Assembly (NCBI GenBank): GCA_016281115.1
Contig: JAEEHZ010000173.1
Location: 1 to 14,549, forward strand
DNA from: Clostridiaceae bacterium
Lineage (GTDB): Bacteria; Bacillota; Clostridia; Oscillospirales; Acutalibacteraceae
Reading direction: 5' to 3'
Length of the DNA: 14,549 nt
The notes beneath the pieces are model-generated. The model was not told the origin of the DNA. It searched no databases and worked only from the letters and a program-made list of their open reading frames with translations. The translations under genes were made by a program, and so were the position numbers. Shown in pieces: positions 1 through 7,088 of this stretch (position 1 is the stretch's first letter; each line of letters opens with the position of its first letter).

Positions 1-1005
1 ACGGGGATAATCGTGTTTTATCCCGAAAACGGTGTAAGCCCCATGCAAAAACGCCAAATGTGTACCCAAGAGGGAAATAACGTTTCTGTTTGCGCGATCA
101 AAGGCAATTTTGACGACGCCCAAACGGGTGTTAAAGCTATTTTTACCGATGAAAGAATAAATTCCCTTTTGCGTACGGAAAACAAACAGCTTTCAAGTGC
201 GAATTCAATAAATTTAGGCAGACTTTTGCCGCAGGTGGTATATTATTTCTCAGCGTATCTTGATCTTGTAAACAGGAGAAAGATCAAGATGGGCGACAAG
301 GTGAATATCACCGTTCCCACGGGAAATTTCGGCAATATATTGGCGTCTTATTACGCTTTTAGAATGGGGCTTCCCGTAAATAAATTTATTTGCGCCTCTA
401 ACTCAAACGATGTTTTGACCGAGTTTATAAACACGGGCGTATATAATAAAAACAGAAATTTCTATACAACTTATTCCCCTTCTATGGATATCCTCGTTTC
501 AAGCAATTTAGAGAGACTTCTCTATCACGTTACAAACGAAAACAGCGAAATGATAAAAGAGCTTATGTCAAAGCTTAAGACCTGCGGAAAATATGAAGTA
601 GACAGCGATATTAAAAATAAGATTTCCGAGCTGTTTTACGGTGCCTGCTGCACCGATAAAGAAACGCAGGAAACCATAGGCAGGCTGTATTCTCAGTCGG
701 GGTATTTGTGTGATACACATACATCCGTTGCGATAAATGTGTATGACAAATACGTAAATGAAACGGGCGATAAAACCCCTTGTATTATTGCGTCTACGGC
801 AAGCCCTTACAAATTCTGCAAAGCTGTTTTGGGCGCAGTGGGAGAAAATGTTCGCGCAAATGAATTCGAAATGGCAGATGCTCTCAACAAGCTTACGGGT
901 GTGGATATACCAAAGCCCATTTCAGAGCTTAAAGATAAAAAAGTGCGCTTTGAAGATTCGATAGAAATAAACGAAATGCCTGATTATGTGACAAAAAACG
1001 CTTAA
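1..1005 (+). CDS. thrC: Threonine synthase, C-terminal part (5' end outside window)
   Basis: Threonine synthase converts O-phosphohomoserine to threonine with pyridoxal phosphate in the cytoplasm; it is the last step of threonine synthesis. The reading frame is open from base 1, so the GTG at 13 is internal and the true start and PLP lysine lie upstream. The visible 334 residues begin in the conserved segment FYPENGVSPMQKRQM and continue through QEGNNVSVCAIKGNFDDAQ and TVPTGNFGNILASYYAFRMG. The TGNFG loop is the phosphate-binding element of PLP in this family, and the following SNSNDVLTEFINTG matches the family's (T/S)N.ND.L..F..TG block. The motifs fit the longer bacterial (E. coli-like) form. 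The remaining 3' length agrees with a gene of about 490 residues. The next gene starts 25 bases after the stop. Confidence 0.95.
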   Translation, partial: TGIIVFYPENGVSPMQKRQMCTQEGNNVSVCAIKGNFDDAQTGVKAIFTDERINSLLRTENKQLSSANSINLGRLLPQVVYYFSAYLDLVNRRKIKMGDKVNITVPTGNFGNILASYYAFRMGLPVNKFICASNSNDVLTEFINTGVYNKNRNFYTTYSPSMDILVSSNLERLLYHVTNENSEMIKELMSKLKTCGKYEVDSDIKNKISELFYGACCTDKETQETIGRLYSQSGYLCDTHTSVAINVYDKYVNETGDKTPCIIASTASPYKFCKAVLGAVGENVRANEFEMADALNKLTGVDIPKPISELKDKKVRFEDSIEINEMPDYVTKNA

Positions 1006-1030
1006 AAGAAAGCGCGGTGAACACTTAATA

Positions 1031-1711
1031 ATGCTTTATACGATCGGAGATCTGCACTTATCACTCGGGTGCGACAAGCCTATGGATATTTTCGGCGGCT
1101 GGAACGACTATGTTTCCCGCCTTGAAAAATCTTGGCGCAGGCTTATAACCCCTGATGACACGGTAGTTATAGCAGGTGATATATCATGGGCGATGAAGCT
1201 TGAAGAAACATATAACGATTTTAAATTTATCAACTCACTGCCGGGTGAAAAAATCATTTTGAAAGGCAACCACGACTATTGGTGGGGAACAAAAACAAAA
1301 ATAGAAGAGTTCTTGCAAAAAAACACTTTTAACACAATAAAAGTTCTTTTTAATAATTCTTATACGGTAAACGGAATATCAATAGCGGGCAGCAGAGGCT
1401 GGTTTTACGATGTTAAAGACGCAGAAAACAAGAAAGTTCTTAACCGTGAGGCCGCAAGGCTTAATACATCTATTATAGCTGCGGAAAATAAACCGCCGGT
1501 GGTATTTTTGCACTATCCCCCGATTTTCGGCGATTACATATGCGACGAGATAATGGATGTTTTGAAACAAAACAGTATAACCCAATGTTATTACGGACAT
1601 TTGCACGGACGCGCTGCCCACGCAAAGGCGATACAGGGTATATACGAAGGCATAAAATTTAAAATGGTTTCGGCAGACGGTGTAGATTTTACACCCGTGC
1701 TTGTAAGATAA
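1031..1711 (+). CDS. Calcineurin-like metallophosphoesterase (COG1768-like)
   Basis: This is a predicted cytoplasmic two-metal phosphoesterase of 226 residues. The metal-binding blocks appear in order: GDLH (D7, H9), GDIS (D50), GNHD (N80, H81), H161 in HYPP, and GHLH (H190, H192). Together they form the full calcineurin-type active site. Length and the N-terminal GDLHLS fit the COG1768 group of predicted phosphohydrolases; the substrate is not known for this group and cannot be read from sequence. The ATG at 1031 is preceded by a modest GGTGA at 1016-1020. The gene follows thrC by 25 bases and may share its transcript. No signal peptide is visible. Catalytic class is secure; the physiological role is not. 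Confidence 0.85.
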   Translation: MLYTIGDLHLSLGCDKPMDIFGGWNDYVSRLEKSWRRLITPDDTVVIAGDISWAMKLEETYNDFKFINSLPGEKIILKGNHDYWWGTKTKIEEFLQKNTFNTIKVLFNNSYTVNGISIAGSRGWFYDVKDAENKKVLNREAARLNTSIIAAENKPPVVFLHYPPIFGDYICDEIMDVLKQNSITQCYYGHLHGRAAHAKAIQGIYEGIKFKMVSADGVDFTPVLVR

Positions 1712-1752
1712 AAAGCCCCCATATCCGACAAATTTGAGCGTCGGATATGGGG
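1710..1752 (-). terminator. Intrinsic terminator, minus-strand orientation
   Basis: A perfect 13-bp GC-containing stem (arms 1717-1729 and 1740-1752) is followed, reading the minus strand, by GC and then five T (complement of 1710-1714). This is the form of a rho-independent terminator for leftward transcription. On the plus strand the hairpin lies 5 bases after the metallophosphoesterase stop but is followed by TCGCCG instead of a T run, so it would be a poor rightward terminator. No minus-strand gene ends here. It may therefore serve an unannotated antisense RNA or act simply as a 3'-end protecting hairpin. Confidence 0.45.
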
Positions 1753-1871
1753 TCGCCGATTACCGGACCCGGTAATATCCTTTCGTTGTCTGCGTAGCCG
1801 GGAAGTGCCGGATCGTATGAATTGAAAAATGCAATAATTGCTCAATATAGAGTCAAAATATTGACTTTTTT
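1715..1871. other. Structured intergenic region, possible non-coding RNA or compound terminator
   Basis: Four inverted repeats follow each other with little space. (a) A perfect 13-bp stem, 1717-1729 with 1740-1752, has a 10-base loop. (b) ATTACCG at 1759-1765 pairs with CGGTAAT at 1770-1776 around a 4-base loop. (c) CCGG at 1798-1801 pairs with CCGG at 1808-1811. (d) A bulged AT-rich hairpin spans 1821-1846. A fifth, weak stem, AGTCAA/TTGACT at 1851-1866, is followed by five T on the plus strand. GGATAT at 1743-1748 can pair either with 1721-1726 or with ATATCC at 1775-1780, so alternative folds exist. On the minus strand stem (a) is followed by TTTTT, as in an intrinsic terminator. I do not recognise a known RNA family, and the strand is undecided. 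Confidence 0.4.
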
Positions 1872-1889
1872 AGGGCAAAAGATTATACT
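1861..1889 (+). promoter_or_regulatory. Sigma-70/SigA-type promoter for the ribF set
   Basis: The -35 hexamer TTGACT (1861-1866) and the -10 hexamer TATACT (1884-1889) are separated by exactly 17 bases, each hexamer differing from consensus at one position. Transcription would start near 1896, leaving a leader of about 65 bases before the GTG at 1963. The -35 element is also the right arm of the small inverted repeat AGTCAA/TTGACT that precedes a T run. The weak end of the upstream transcript and the new promoter therefore share bases. Confidence 0.65.
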
Positions 1890-1962
1890 ATAAAATAAGT
1901 TTGTACGTTCGATTTTTAAAAACGGAGCGTTAGAAAACCGCAGGCAGGTGAGAAAATAAGCT

Positions 1963-2322
1963 GTGTTTATAAATCCTATAATTATTTTGATAACGGTTGC
2001 GATAGTTGTTATTGCAATTATGTACTGCATTATAAAAAACACCAATTTTCCCATACTTACGCTTATGTCTATATTGATATTCGGAATATACACTTCTTTT
2101 GCTTATCTTATAAACAGCGTTATATATTCGAAAAACGATACGGTTTTTTCTTCAAACAACGCTTATTCGCTTGTAAAATTTATAACAAATATAAAAGAAT
2201 ATTCTTATTCTGCGCTGGAGACGGCATTTTCTCAATACTGTGCCGTAATGAAGATCATTATGGTTGTAAGCATTATTTTTTTGGCGGCTGACATTATAAG
2301 GATATTTTTCAAAAGAAAGTGA
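1963..2322 (+). CDS. Small hypothetical membrane protein, three predicted helices
   Basis: I do not recognise this 119-residue protein. Three hydrophobic segments are visible, at about residues 5-24, 29-54 and 94-114. A polar stretch (about 55-93) rich in S, N, Y and K lies between helices 2 and 3, and the C-terminus is basic (FFKRK). No enzymatic motif, cysteine pair or lipobox is seen. Translation probably starts at GTG 1963: AGGTGA at 1946-1951 stands 11 bases upstream and there is no ATG nearby. It is the first gene after the promoter at 1861-1889 and ends 10 bases before ribF, so it is probably co-transcribed with ribF and the ABC exporter. Codon use looks like that of its neighbours. 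It is likely a real gene of unknown function. Confidence 0.6.
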   Translation: MFINPIIILITVAIVVIAIMYCIIKNTNFPILTLMSILIFGIYTSFAYLINSVIYSKNDTVFSSNNAYSLVKFITNIKEYSYSALETAFSQYCAVMKIIMVVSIIFLAADIIRIFFKRK

Positions 2323-2332
2323 GTATCATACA

Positions 2333-3277
2333 ATGAAAATTTCCGGAAAAATACGTCTTTCAAGGAGCTTTACCTGCGTTGCCTTGGGATATTTTGACGG
2401 TGTGCATTCAGGACATACAGAGGTTATCAGAAAGACGGTACAGTATGCAAAAGACAATGATTTAAAGTCTGTTGTGGTGACATTTGAGCAAAACCCGTCA
2501 ACTGTACTTAATTTAGAGAACAAAGAGATAATCACGGGCAACCTTGCAAAGTGCGATATTATAGAGTCGTATGGGATAGATTGCTTATTTATGCTGGAGT
2601 TTAGGGAATATATGGATTATTCTCCCGAAACATTTGTGAGAGAGGTTTTGCAAAAAAAACTTAAGGCAAAAGCTGTTATTTGCGGATTTAATTACCGTTT
2701 CGGCAAGGGCGGCGAGGGTACCTGTGAAGACTTAAAGGAGCTTTGCAAAAAATACGGCATAGAGGCGATAGTTATTCCCCCTGTTTATTACAACGGTGAG
2801 CCGATAAGCTCTACAAGGATAAGAAAATGTATTGTTTCGGGAAATATAAGCGAGGCAAACGCTATGCTGGGGCATTACTTTTCCATTGACTCAAGGGTGC
2901 TTCCCGGAAGAAGGCTCGGCAAAAAACTCGGGTTTCCCACATTAAACCAGAAGCTTTTGCCAAACGGAGTACAACCTTTTTTCGGTGTTTATGCTTCGGT
3001 TTATACATATAAGGGCGTAAGCCTTCCCGCTGTAACAAATGTGGGGATAAAGCCCACTGTCGGCTCAAATATGCCGCTTGCGGAAACGTGGGTCTTCGAT
3101 AATGAGATAGAGCGAATGTATAATAGAAGAATTTGCGTTTCCCTTATAGATTTTATCCGTATGGAGCAAAAGTTTGATTCTATTGAAGAACTTAAAGCCG
3201 CTGTTTTGGACAGCGCCGATAAATCAAAAGAAATTTTAAAGAAACATTTCGGAGATATTGAGAACATAAAGCTATGA
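2333..3277 (+). CDS. ribF: Bifunctional riboflavin kinase / FMN adenylyltransferase
   Basis: RibF phosphorylates riboflavin to FMN and then adenylates FMN to FAD in the cytoplasm. At 314 residues it has the usual bacterial length. The N-terminal nucleotidyltransferase domain shows GYFDGVHSGH (residues 19-28, the HxGH-type nucleotide site) and later NYRFGKGGEG. The SSTRIR block at 159-164 closes this domain. The C-terminal flavokinase domain carries PGRRLGKKLGFPTLN, with T203 and N205 of the Mg-ATP-binding PTxN motif, then VTNVGIKPTVG and ETWVFD. All key motifs are present, so both activities are expected. The gene starts 10 bases after the membrane protein and its stop overlaps the next start (ATGA at 3274-3277), which implies translational coupling. 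No FMN riboswitch is seen upstream. Confidence 0.95.
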   Translation: MKISGKIRLSRSFTCVALGYFDGVHSGHTEVIRKTVQYAKDNDLKSVVVTFEQNPSTVLNLENKEIITGNLAKCDIIESYGIDCLFMLEFREYMDYSPETFVREVLQKKLKAKAVICGFNYRFGKGGEGTCEDLKELCKKYGIEAIVIPPVYYNGEPISSTRIRKCIVSGNISEANAMLGHYFSIDSRVLPGRRLGKKLGFPTLNQKLLPNGVQPFFGVYASVYTYKGVSLPAVTNVGIKPTVGSNMPLAETWVFDNEIERMYNRRICVSLIDFIRMEQKFDSIEELKAAVLDSADKSKEILKKHFGDIENIKL

Positions 3278-4968
3278 TTTTTAAAAACAGAGATAAAGAG
3301 AGTGTCAAATGGCTAGTAACAAACGGCAGAAAAATGATTTTTCCTACCGTCATACTTACAATTGCCACTATGATCAATGCCTGTACGGGCGTAATATTTG
3401 CCCTGTTTTCACGGGATCTTATCAATACTGCCGTAGCAAAAGATTGGGACGGCCTGGTTTTTTCGTTTATAAAAATATGCGTTCTTGTAGTTGTTTTTCT
3501 GACTTTGCGGGTTATTACATCCTTTTTGCGCGAGTATATTTCAGCGAGGCTTGAAATCACATACAAAAACACATTATTTGAAAAAATAATGAGAAAAGAT
3601 TATTCGCTTATTTCGTGTTATCACAGCGGAGATCTGATGAACAGACTCACAACCGATGTAAATGTAATGGCGGCGGAGGCTATGTCGTTTTTTCCGTCCA
3701 TCGGTGCTTTAGTTGCCCAAATGATATCCGCGCTTATTGTTATATTTGCAATAGATCCGTTTTTTGCCCTTGTTTTTGTTGCCGCGGGAATTTTTGTATT
3801 CCTGTTTAGCAGGGTATTTAAAAGATATTCGAAAAAACTGTATAAACAGCTTCAGGACACAGACGGCAAAACACGCTCATTTTTACAGGAATCAATTGAA
3901 AATATGCTTGTTATAAAAGCCTTTTCTGAGGAAAGACAGATTTCCGACAAAGCGCTTGAACTGCAGGAAAACAACTATAAAATAAGAGTAAAACGCCGCA
4001 GATTGGGCATTGTTACAAGCACGGGTATGTCTTTTGTTATGGAAGCCGGCTTTATTTATGCCCTTACCTGGGGAGCCGTGGGAATATTCAACGGTATGGA
4101 CTTTGGTACCGTAACGGCAATAACACAGCTTGTAAGCCAGGTGCAGGCGCCGTTTTCGGGCTTGTCGGCAATTTTATCCAGGTGGTTTAACCTTACCGCC
4201 GCCACGGAGCGTGTTATAGATATATGTAACCTTGCAGACGAAAACCCTCAGGGCAGGCAACTCTCGGACAAAGAGTCAGAAAGTGTATACAAAAACCTTA
4301 AATCAATTTGCTTTGAAAATATTTCTTTCAGATATGACCGCAATTCTGTTTTGGAGGATGCTTCTTTGCAAATCGACAAGGGCGATTTTGTCTGCATAAT
4401 GGGTATATCCGGTATAGGCAAAAGCACGCTTATGAAATTATTGCTCGGCGTTTATAAGTGCGAAAGCGGAAATATATCTCTAAAGCTTGAAAATGAGGAA
4501 AAATTATACGCAGACTGTTATACAAGACCTCTGTTTTCGTATGTTCCGCAGGGCAATATGCTACTCTCGGGAACAATAAAGGAAAACATATCGTTTATGC
4601 GCGAAAATGTTACCGATGAAGATATAAACAAGGCAATAAATTTAAGCTGCTGCGACGAATTTATAAGTGAATTTCCGCAGGGCTTGGATACCCTTATAGG
4701 CGAAAAGGGAATGGGACTCTCAGAGGGTCAGACCCAGAGAATAGCCATTGCCAGGGCGCTTGTAACAAAAGCTCCCATAATACTTCTTGATGAGGCAACA
4801 TCAGCCTTGGATGAAAAGACAGAGCAAAAGCTTCTTAATAATCTGAAACAGCTTAATAATATGACCTGTATTATAATAAGCCACAAAAAGGCGGCGCTAA
4901 ACATCTGCAACAGGCATATAGCGATAGTTGATAAAAAGATAGTTGAAATAAATACCCCTAAACATTAA
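3274..4968 (+). CDS. ABC exporter half-transporter (fused membrane and ATPase domains)
   Basis: This 564-residue protein has the exporter arrangement: an N-terminal six-helix membrane domain (about 1-310) and a C-terminal ATPase domain (about 340-564). ATPase motifs in order are Walker A GISGIGKST (377-385), Q-loop Q426 in VPQGN, signature LSEGQ (482-486), Walker B ILLDEATSALD with D506 and E507, and the H-loop histidine H537. All catalytic residues are intact, so it should be active, probably as a homodimer since no second half-transporter adjoins it. There is no peptidase C39 domain. The substrate cannot be told from sequence; lipid-like, drug or peptide export are all possible for this subfamily. 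The start overlaps the ribF stop by four bases. A hairpin follows at 4985-5017. Confidence 0.9.
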   Translation: MIFKNRDKESVKWLVTNGRKMIFPTVILTIATMINACTGVIFALFSRDLINTAVAKDWDGLVFSFIKICVLVVVFLTLRVITSFLREYISARLEITYKNTLFEKIMRKDYSLISCYHSGDLMNRLTTDVNVMAAEAMSFFPSIGALVAQMISALIVIFAIDPFFALVFVAAGIFVFLFSRVFKRYSKKLYKQLQDTDGKTRSFLQESIENMLVIKAFSEERQISDKALELQENNYKIRVKRRRLGIVTSTGMSFVMEAGFIYALTWGAVGIFNGMDFGTVTAITQLVSQVQAPFSGLSAILSRWFNLTAATERVIDICNLADENPQGRQLSDKESESVYKNLKSICFENISFRYDRNSVLEDASLQIDKGDFVCIMGISGIGKSTLMKLLLGVYKCESGNISLKLENEEKLYADCYTRPLFSYVPQGNMLLSGTIKENISFMRENVTDEDINKAINLSCCDEFISEFPQGLDTLIGEKGMGLSEGQTQRIAIARALVTKAPIILLDEATSALDEKTEQKLLNNLKQLNNMTCIIISHKKAALNICNRHIAIVDKKIVEINTPKH

Positions 4969-4971
4969 AAT
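4943..4971 (+). promoter_or_regulatory. Candidate promoter for the M20-to-mtaB run
   Basis: TTGAAA (4943-4948) and TAAAAT (4966-4971) are 17 bases apart and overlap the last codons of the ABC gene. Transcription would begin near 4978, immediately before the hairpin at 4985-5017, leaving a leader of about 65 bases ahead of the ATG at 5044. The match is fair but such hexamers are common in AT-rich DNA. Confidence 0.4.
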
Positions 4972-4984
4972 CAAACCAAAATAC

Positions 4985-5022
4985 AAGAGCCGAATTATTT
5001 TATTTAATCCGGCTCTTTGTAA
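4985..5022 (+). terminator. Hairpin between ABC gene and M20 gene (terminator or attenuator)
   Basis: AAGAGCCG at 4985-4992 pairs perfectly with CGGCTCTT at 5010-5017, with additional AATTA/TAATC-type pairing inside and a T-rich apex. It is followed by TTGTAAAT, a short and imperfect T tract. It would end transcription arriving from the ribF/ABC set. If the candidate promoter at 4943-4971 is used, it lies inside the M20 leader and could attenuate it. Confidence 0.5.
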
Positions 5023-5043
5023 ATATTATTAAGGCGATGAAAT

Positions 5044-6192
5044 ATGTTATTTTATAATTGCTTTACCGACAAAATGATTTCAAACGCTCAAAAGCTTCAA
5101 CAAGACCTAAACGCACACCCCGAATTGAGCTTTAACGAAAATTATGCAACAAATATAATAACCGATAAACTTAAGTCTTTAGGTATCGAAATTATTGATA
5201 TAGGCACCGAAACGGGTGTTGTCGGCTTGCTTAAGTGCGCCGTAAAGGACGCGCCCTGCATAGCATTGCGAGCCGACATAGACGCCATAGAGACAAAAGA
5301 CGGCGCAAGCCATCTCTGCGGACACGACTGGCATACTGCGGCGCTTATTTGTTGCGCGGAATACCTGTCCCAAAACAAAGAGAAGCTCACAAATAATATT
5401 GTATTTATTTTTCAACCAGGTGAGGAAACAACAACAGGGGCGAAAACGCTTATAGATAACGGATTGTTTGAAAAGCTCCCGGTAAGACCCGATATGCTTT
5501 TCGGACTCCATAACCGTCCCGAAATGCCAAACGGCACGGTGCGTGTGCAAAACGGAGCTTTAATGGCGGCAAAAAGCGATTTTACAATAACCGTCAAGGG
5601 AAAAACCGGTCACAGCGGCTCCCCGCACCAATGCATAGACCCGATAGTTGCCGCCGCCGCGATAATAAATGCCGTGCAGACGATAGTAAGCAGAAACACA
5701 GACCCATTTGAGCCGTGCGTGTGCGCCGTTTGCTCAGTACACGGGGGAACGCCTGCAAATTTTGCGCCCGAAAACGTTACCCTTACGGGAAGCATACGCT
5801 CTCTTAATAAAGACACTCATTTGATGTGCGAAAAGAGATTGAAAGAAATAGCTGAAAACACTTGCAAGGGCTATGGCTGCGATTGCTATGTAGATATAAA
5901 AAGGCTTTTGCCGGTACTTTACAACACCCCGGATATGACCGAGACAGCCAAAAATATTGCGCAAAGGGCAGTGGAGGAAGCAAGGATAATAACCGCGCCG
6001 CCCTGTATGGGAAGCGAAGATTTTTCCGTGCTTGGAGAATATGTGCCTTATTATTTTTACTGGATAGGCAGTTCTAACGGCGAGGGCGAGCAAGCGCCGT
6101 GGCACAGTGAAAAATTTACGGTAGGCGACAAATTTCTGAAAACAGCCGCGGCAATTTTCATTTCGTGCGCTTTTTATGAGATAAAGAAATAA
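5044..6192 (+). CDS. M20-family metal-dependent amidohydrolase (HipO / N-acyl amino acid hydrolase type)
   Basis: This is a predicted cytoplasmic hydrolase of 382 residues that would release amino acids from N-acyl or related amide conjugates, as family M20D enzymes do. Residues visible: D78 and D80 in LRADIDAIE, the metal block CGHDWHT (C92, H94, D95, H97), the catalytic E127-E128 in QPGEE, H156 in GLHN, and H354 near the C-terminus in PWHSEKF. The dimerisation insert begins around KSDFTITVKGKTGHSGSPHQ. GSEDFSVLGEYVPYYFYWIG is also typical of the family. All metal ligands appear present. AAGGCG at 5031-5036 is the likely ribosome binding site. The exact substrate is unknown; indole-acetyl-amino acid or hippurate labels would be over-specific. 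The next gene starts two bases after its stop. Confidence 0.88.
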   Translation: MLFYNCFTDKMISNAQKLQQDLNAHPELSFNENYATNIITDKLKSLGIEIIDIGTETGVVGLLKCAVKDAPCIALRADIDAIETKDGASHLCGHDWHTAALICCAEYLSQNKEKLTNNIVFIFQPGEETTTGAKTLIDNGLFEKLPVRPDMLFGLHNRPEMPNGTVRVQNGALMAAKSDFTITVKGKTGHSGSPHQCIDPIVAAAAIINAVQTIVSRNTDPFEPCVCAVCSVHGGTPANFAPENVTLTGSIRSLNKDTHLMCEKRLKEIAENTCKGYGCDCYVDIKRLLPVLYNTPDMTETAKNIAQRAVEEARIITAPPCMGSEDFSVLGEYVPYYFYWIGSSNGEGEQAPWHSEKFTVGDKFLKTAAAIFISCAFYEIKK

Positions 6193-6193
6193 T

Positions 6194-7072
6194 ATGAAGA
6201 TATTAACTGTAAACGAATATTTAAAAAACACATACGGCAAAAAAATGTATAAGCTTGCACTTAGCTGTTCCGATACCTGCCCTAACAGGGACGGAACGAC
6301 AGATACACGCGGTTGCATATTTTGCCCGAACGGCGCTTCCGACGGCTTTGCGCAGAGCTGTGATATGTCCGTAACGGCTCAGATAGAAAATGCCGAAAGG
6401 CTTGTTGCAAACAAAAACAAAAACGGCGGATATATAGCTTATTTTCAAACGTTTACAAGCACATATGCGCCGATTGAGAAGTTGCGAAAGTGTTTTTACG
6501 AAGCGGCTCGTCACCCTGATATTGATATAATATCCATTGCCACAAGGTCCGACTGCCTCGGGGATGATGTGATCGACCTTATAAAAGAGATCAACGCCAT
6601 AAAGCCTGTTTGGGTGGAACTGGGACTGCAAACTATAAATCCCAAAACAGCGGAGTATATAAGGCGTGGGTATTCGCTTGACGTTTACGATAAGGCAGTC
6701 CGCGCGCTTAAACAAACAGGCGTGCATATAATAGTGCATTTGATTTTGGGCTTGCCTTACGAAACAAAAGAGGATATGGTGCGATCTGCCGATTATGTGG
6801 GTAAAAGCGGCGTACACGGTGTAAAGCTCCAGCTTTTGCACGTGTTAAAGGGCTGTGATCTGGAAAAGGAATATAACGAAGGAAAATTTGAAACCCTGAC
6901 GTTAGAGCAATACGCGGATATTTTGTGCGAATGTCTGACGGTGCTGCCCGAAAACACAGTAATACACAGATTAACGGGTGACGGCGCAAAAAAATATCTT
7001 GTCGCGCCCTTGTGGAGCGCCGACAAGAAAAGGGTAATGAACTACATTAATAAAAGAATTGCCGATTATTAA
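6194..7072 (+). CDS. Radical SAM protein, TIGR01212 / YhcC family
   Basis: This 292-residue protein belongs to the COG1242 / TIGR01212 group of radical SAM proteins, whose reaction is not established to my knowledge. The N-terminus shows the family pattern YGKKMYKLALSCSDTCPNRDG followed by GCIFC. C29, C41 and C44 are spaced C-x11-C-x2-C in place of the standard CxxxCxxC, which is characteristic of the family. An extra cysteine, C25, precedes them. Later blocks include ATRSDCL, VWVELGLQTI (around residue 140) and HLILGLPYETKEDM, the usual SAM-barrel strands. Length matches the family. It begins directly after the M20 stop, without a strong ribosome binding site, suggesting coupled translation. 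Neighbouring mtaB is a second radical SAM enzyme. The family call is firm; the function is unknown. Confidence 0.88.
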   Translation: MKILTVNEYLKNTYGKKMYKLALSCSDTCPNRDGTTDTRGCIFCPNGASDGFAQSCDMSVTAQIENAERLVANKNKNGGYIAYFQTFTSTYAPIEKLRKCFYEAARHPDIDIISIATRSDCLGDDVIDLIKEINAIKPVWVELGLQTINPKTAEYIRRGYSLDVYDKAVRALKQTGVHIIVHLILGLPYETKEDMVRSADYVGKSGVHGVKLQLLHVLKGCDLEKEYNEGKFETLTLEQYADILCECLTVLPENTVIHRLTGDGAKKYLVAPLWSADKKRVMNYINKRIADY

Positions 7073-7076
7073 AAAC

Positions 7077-7082
7077 AGGAGA
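7077..7082 (+). promoter_or_regulatory. Ribosome binding site fixing the DUF896 start
   Basis: AGGAGA lies 6 bases before ATG 7089. It supports this ATG over the in-frame ATG at 7059, which would add 10 residues unlike the family and overlap the upstream gene by 14 bases. Confidence 0.75.
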
Positions 7083-7088
7083 ATTAAA

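Noticed and set aside
13..15. GTG at 13 as the start of threonine synthase
   Set aside because: The frame is open and family-like upstream to base 1, and the protein would lack its PLP-lysine region.
996..1015. Hairpin CGCTT/AAGCG at the thrC stop as a terminator
   Set aside because: The stem has only 5 bp, with no T run after it, and the metallophosphoesterase follows closely, so it is more likely chance or a minor RNA feature.
1876..1911. Minus-strand TATAAT as a full promoter
   Set aside because: No acceptable -35 at 16-18 bases and no TGn extension; the same bases are part of the better plus-strand promoter. It is kept only as a weak possibility in the findings.
1591..2093. Two overlapping minus-strand open frames (84 and 83 codons) across the 1712-1962 gap
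   Set aside because: They cover the hairpins, the promoter and the complements of real genes, have no ribosome binding site, and show no recognisable protein pattern.
2323..2340. An FMN riboswitch upstream of ribF
   Set aside because: Neither the 10-base gap before ribF nor the leader at 1896-1962 has room for, or the conserved bases of, an FMN element.
5734..6841. Long minus-strand open frames (194 and 206 codons) opposite the M20 and radical SAM genes
   Set aside because: They are complements of genes with full catalytic motifs; their translations show no domain and cross two well-supported genes.
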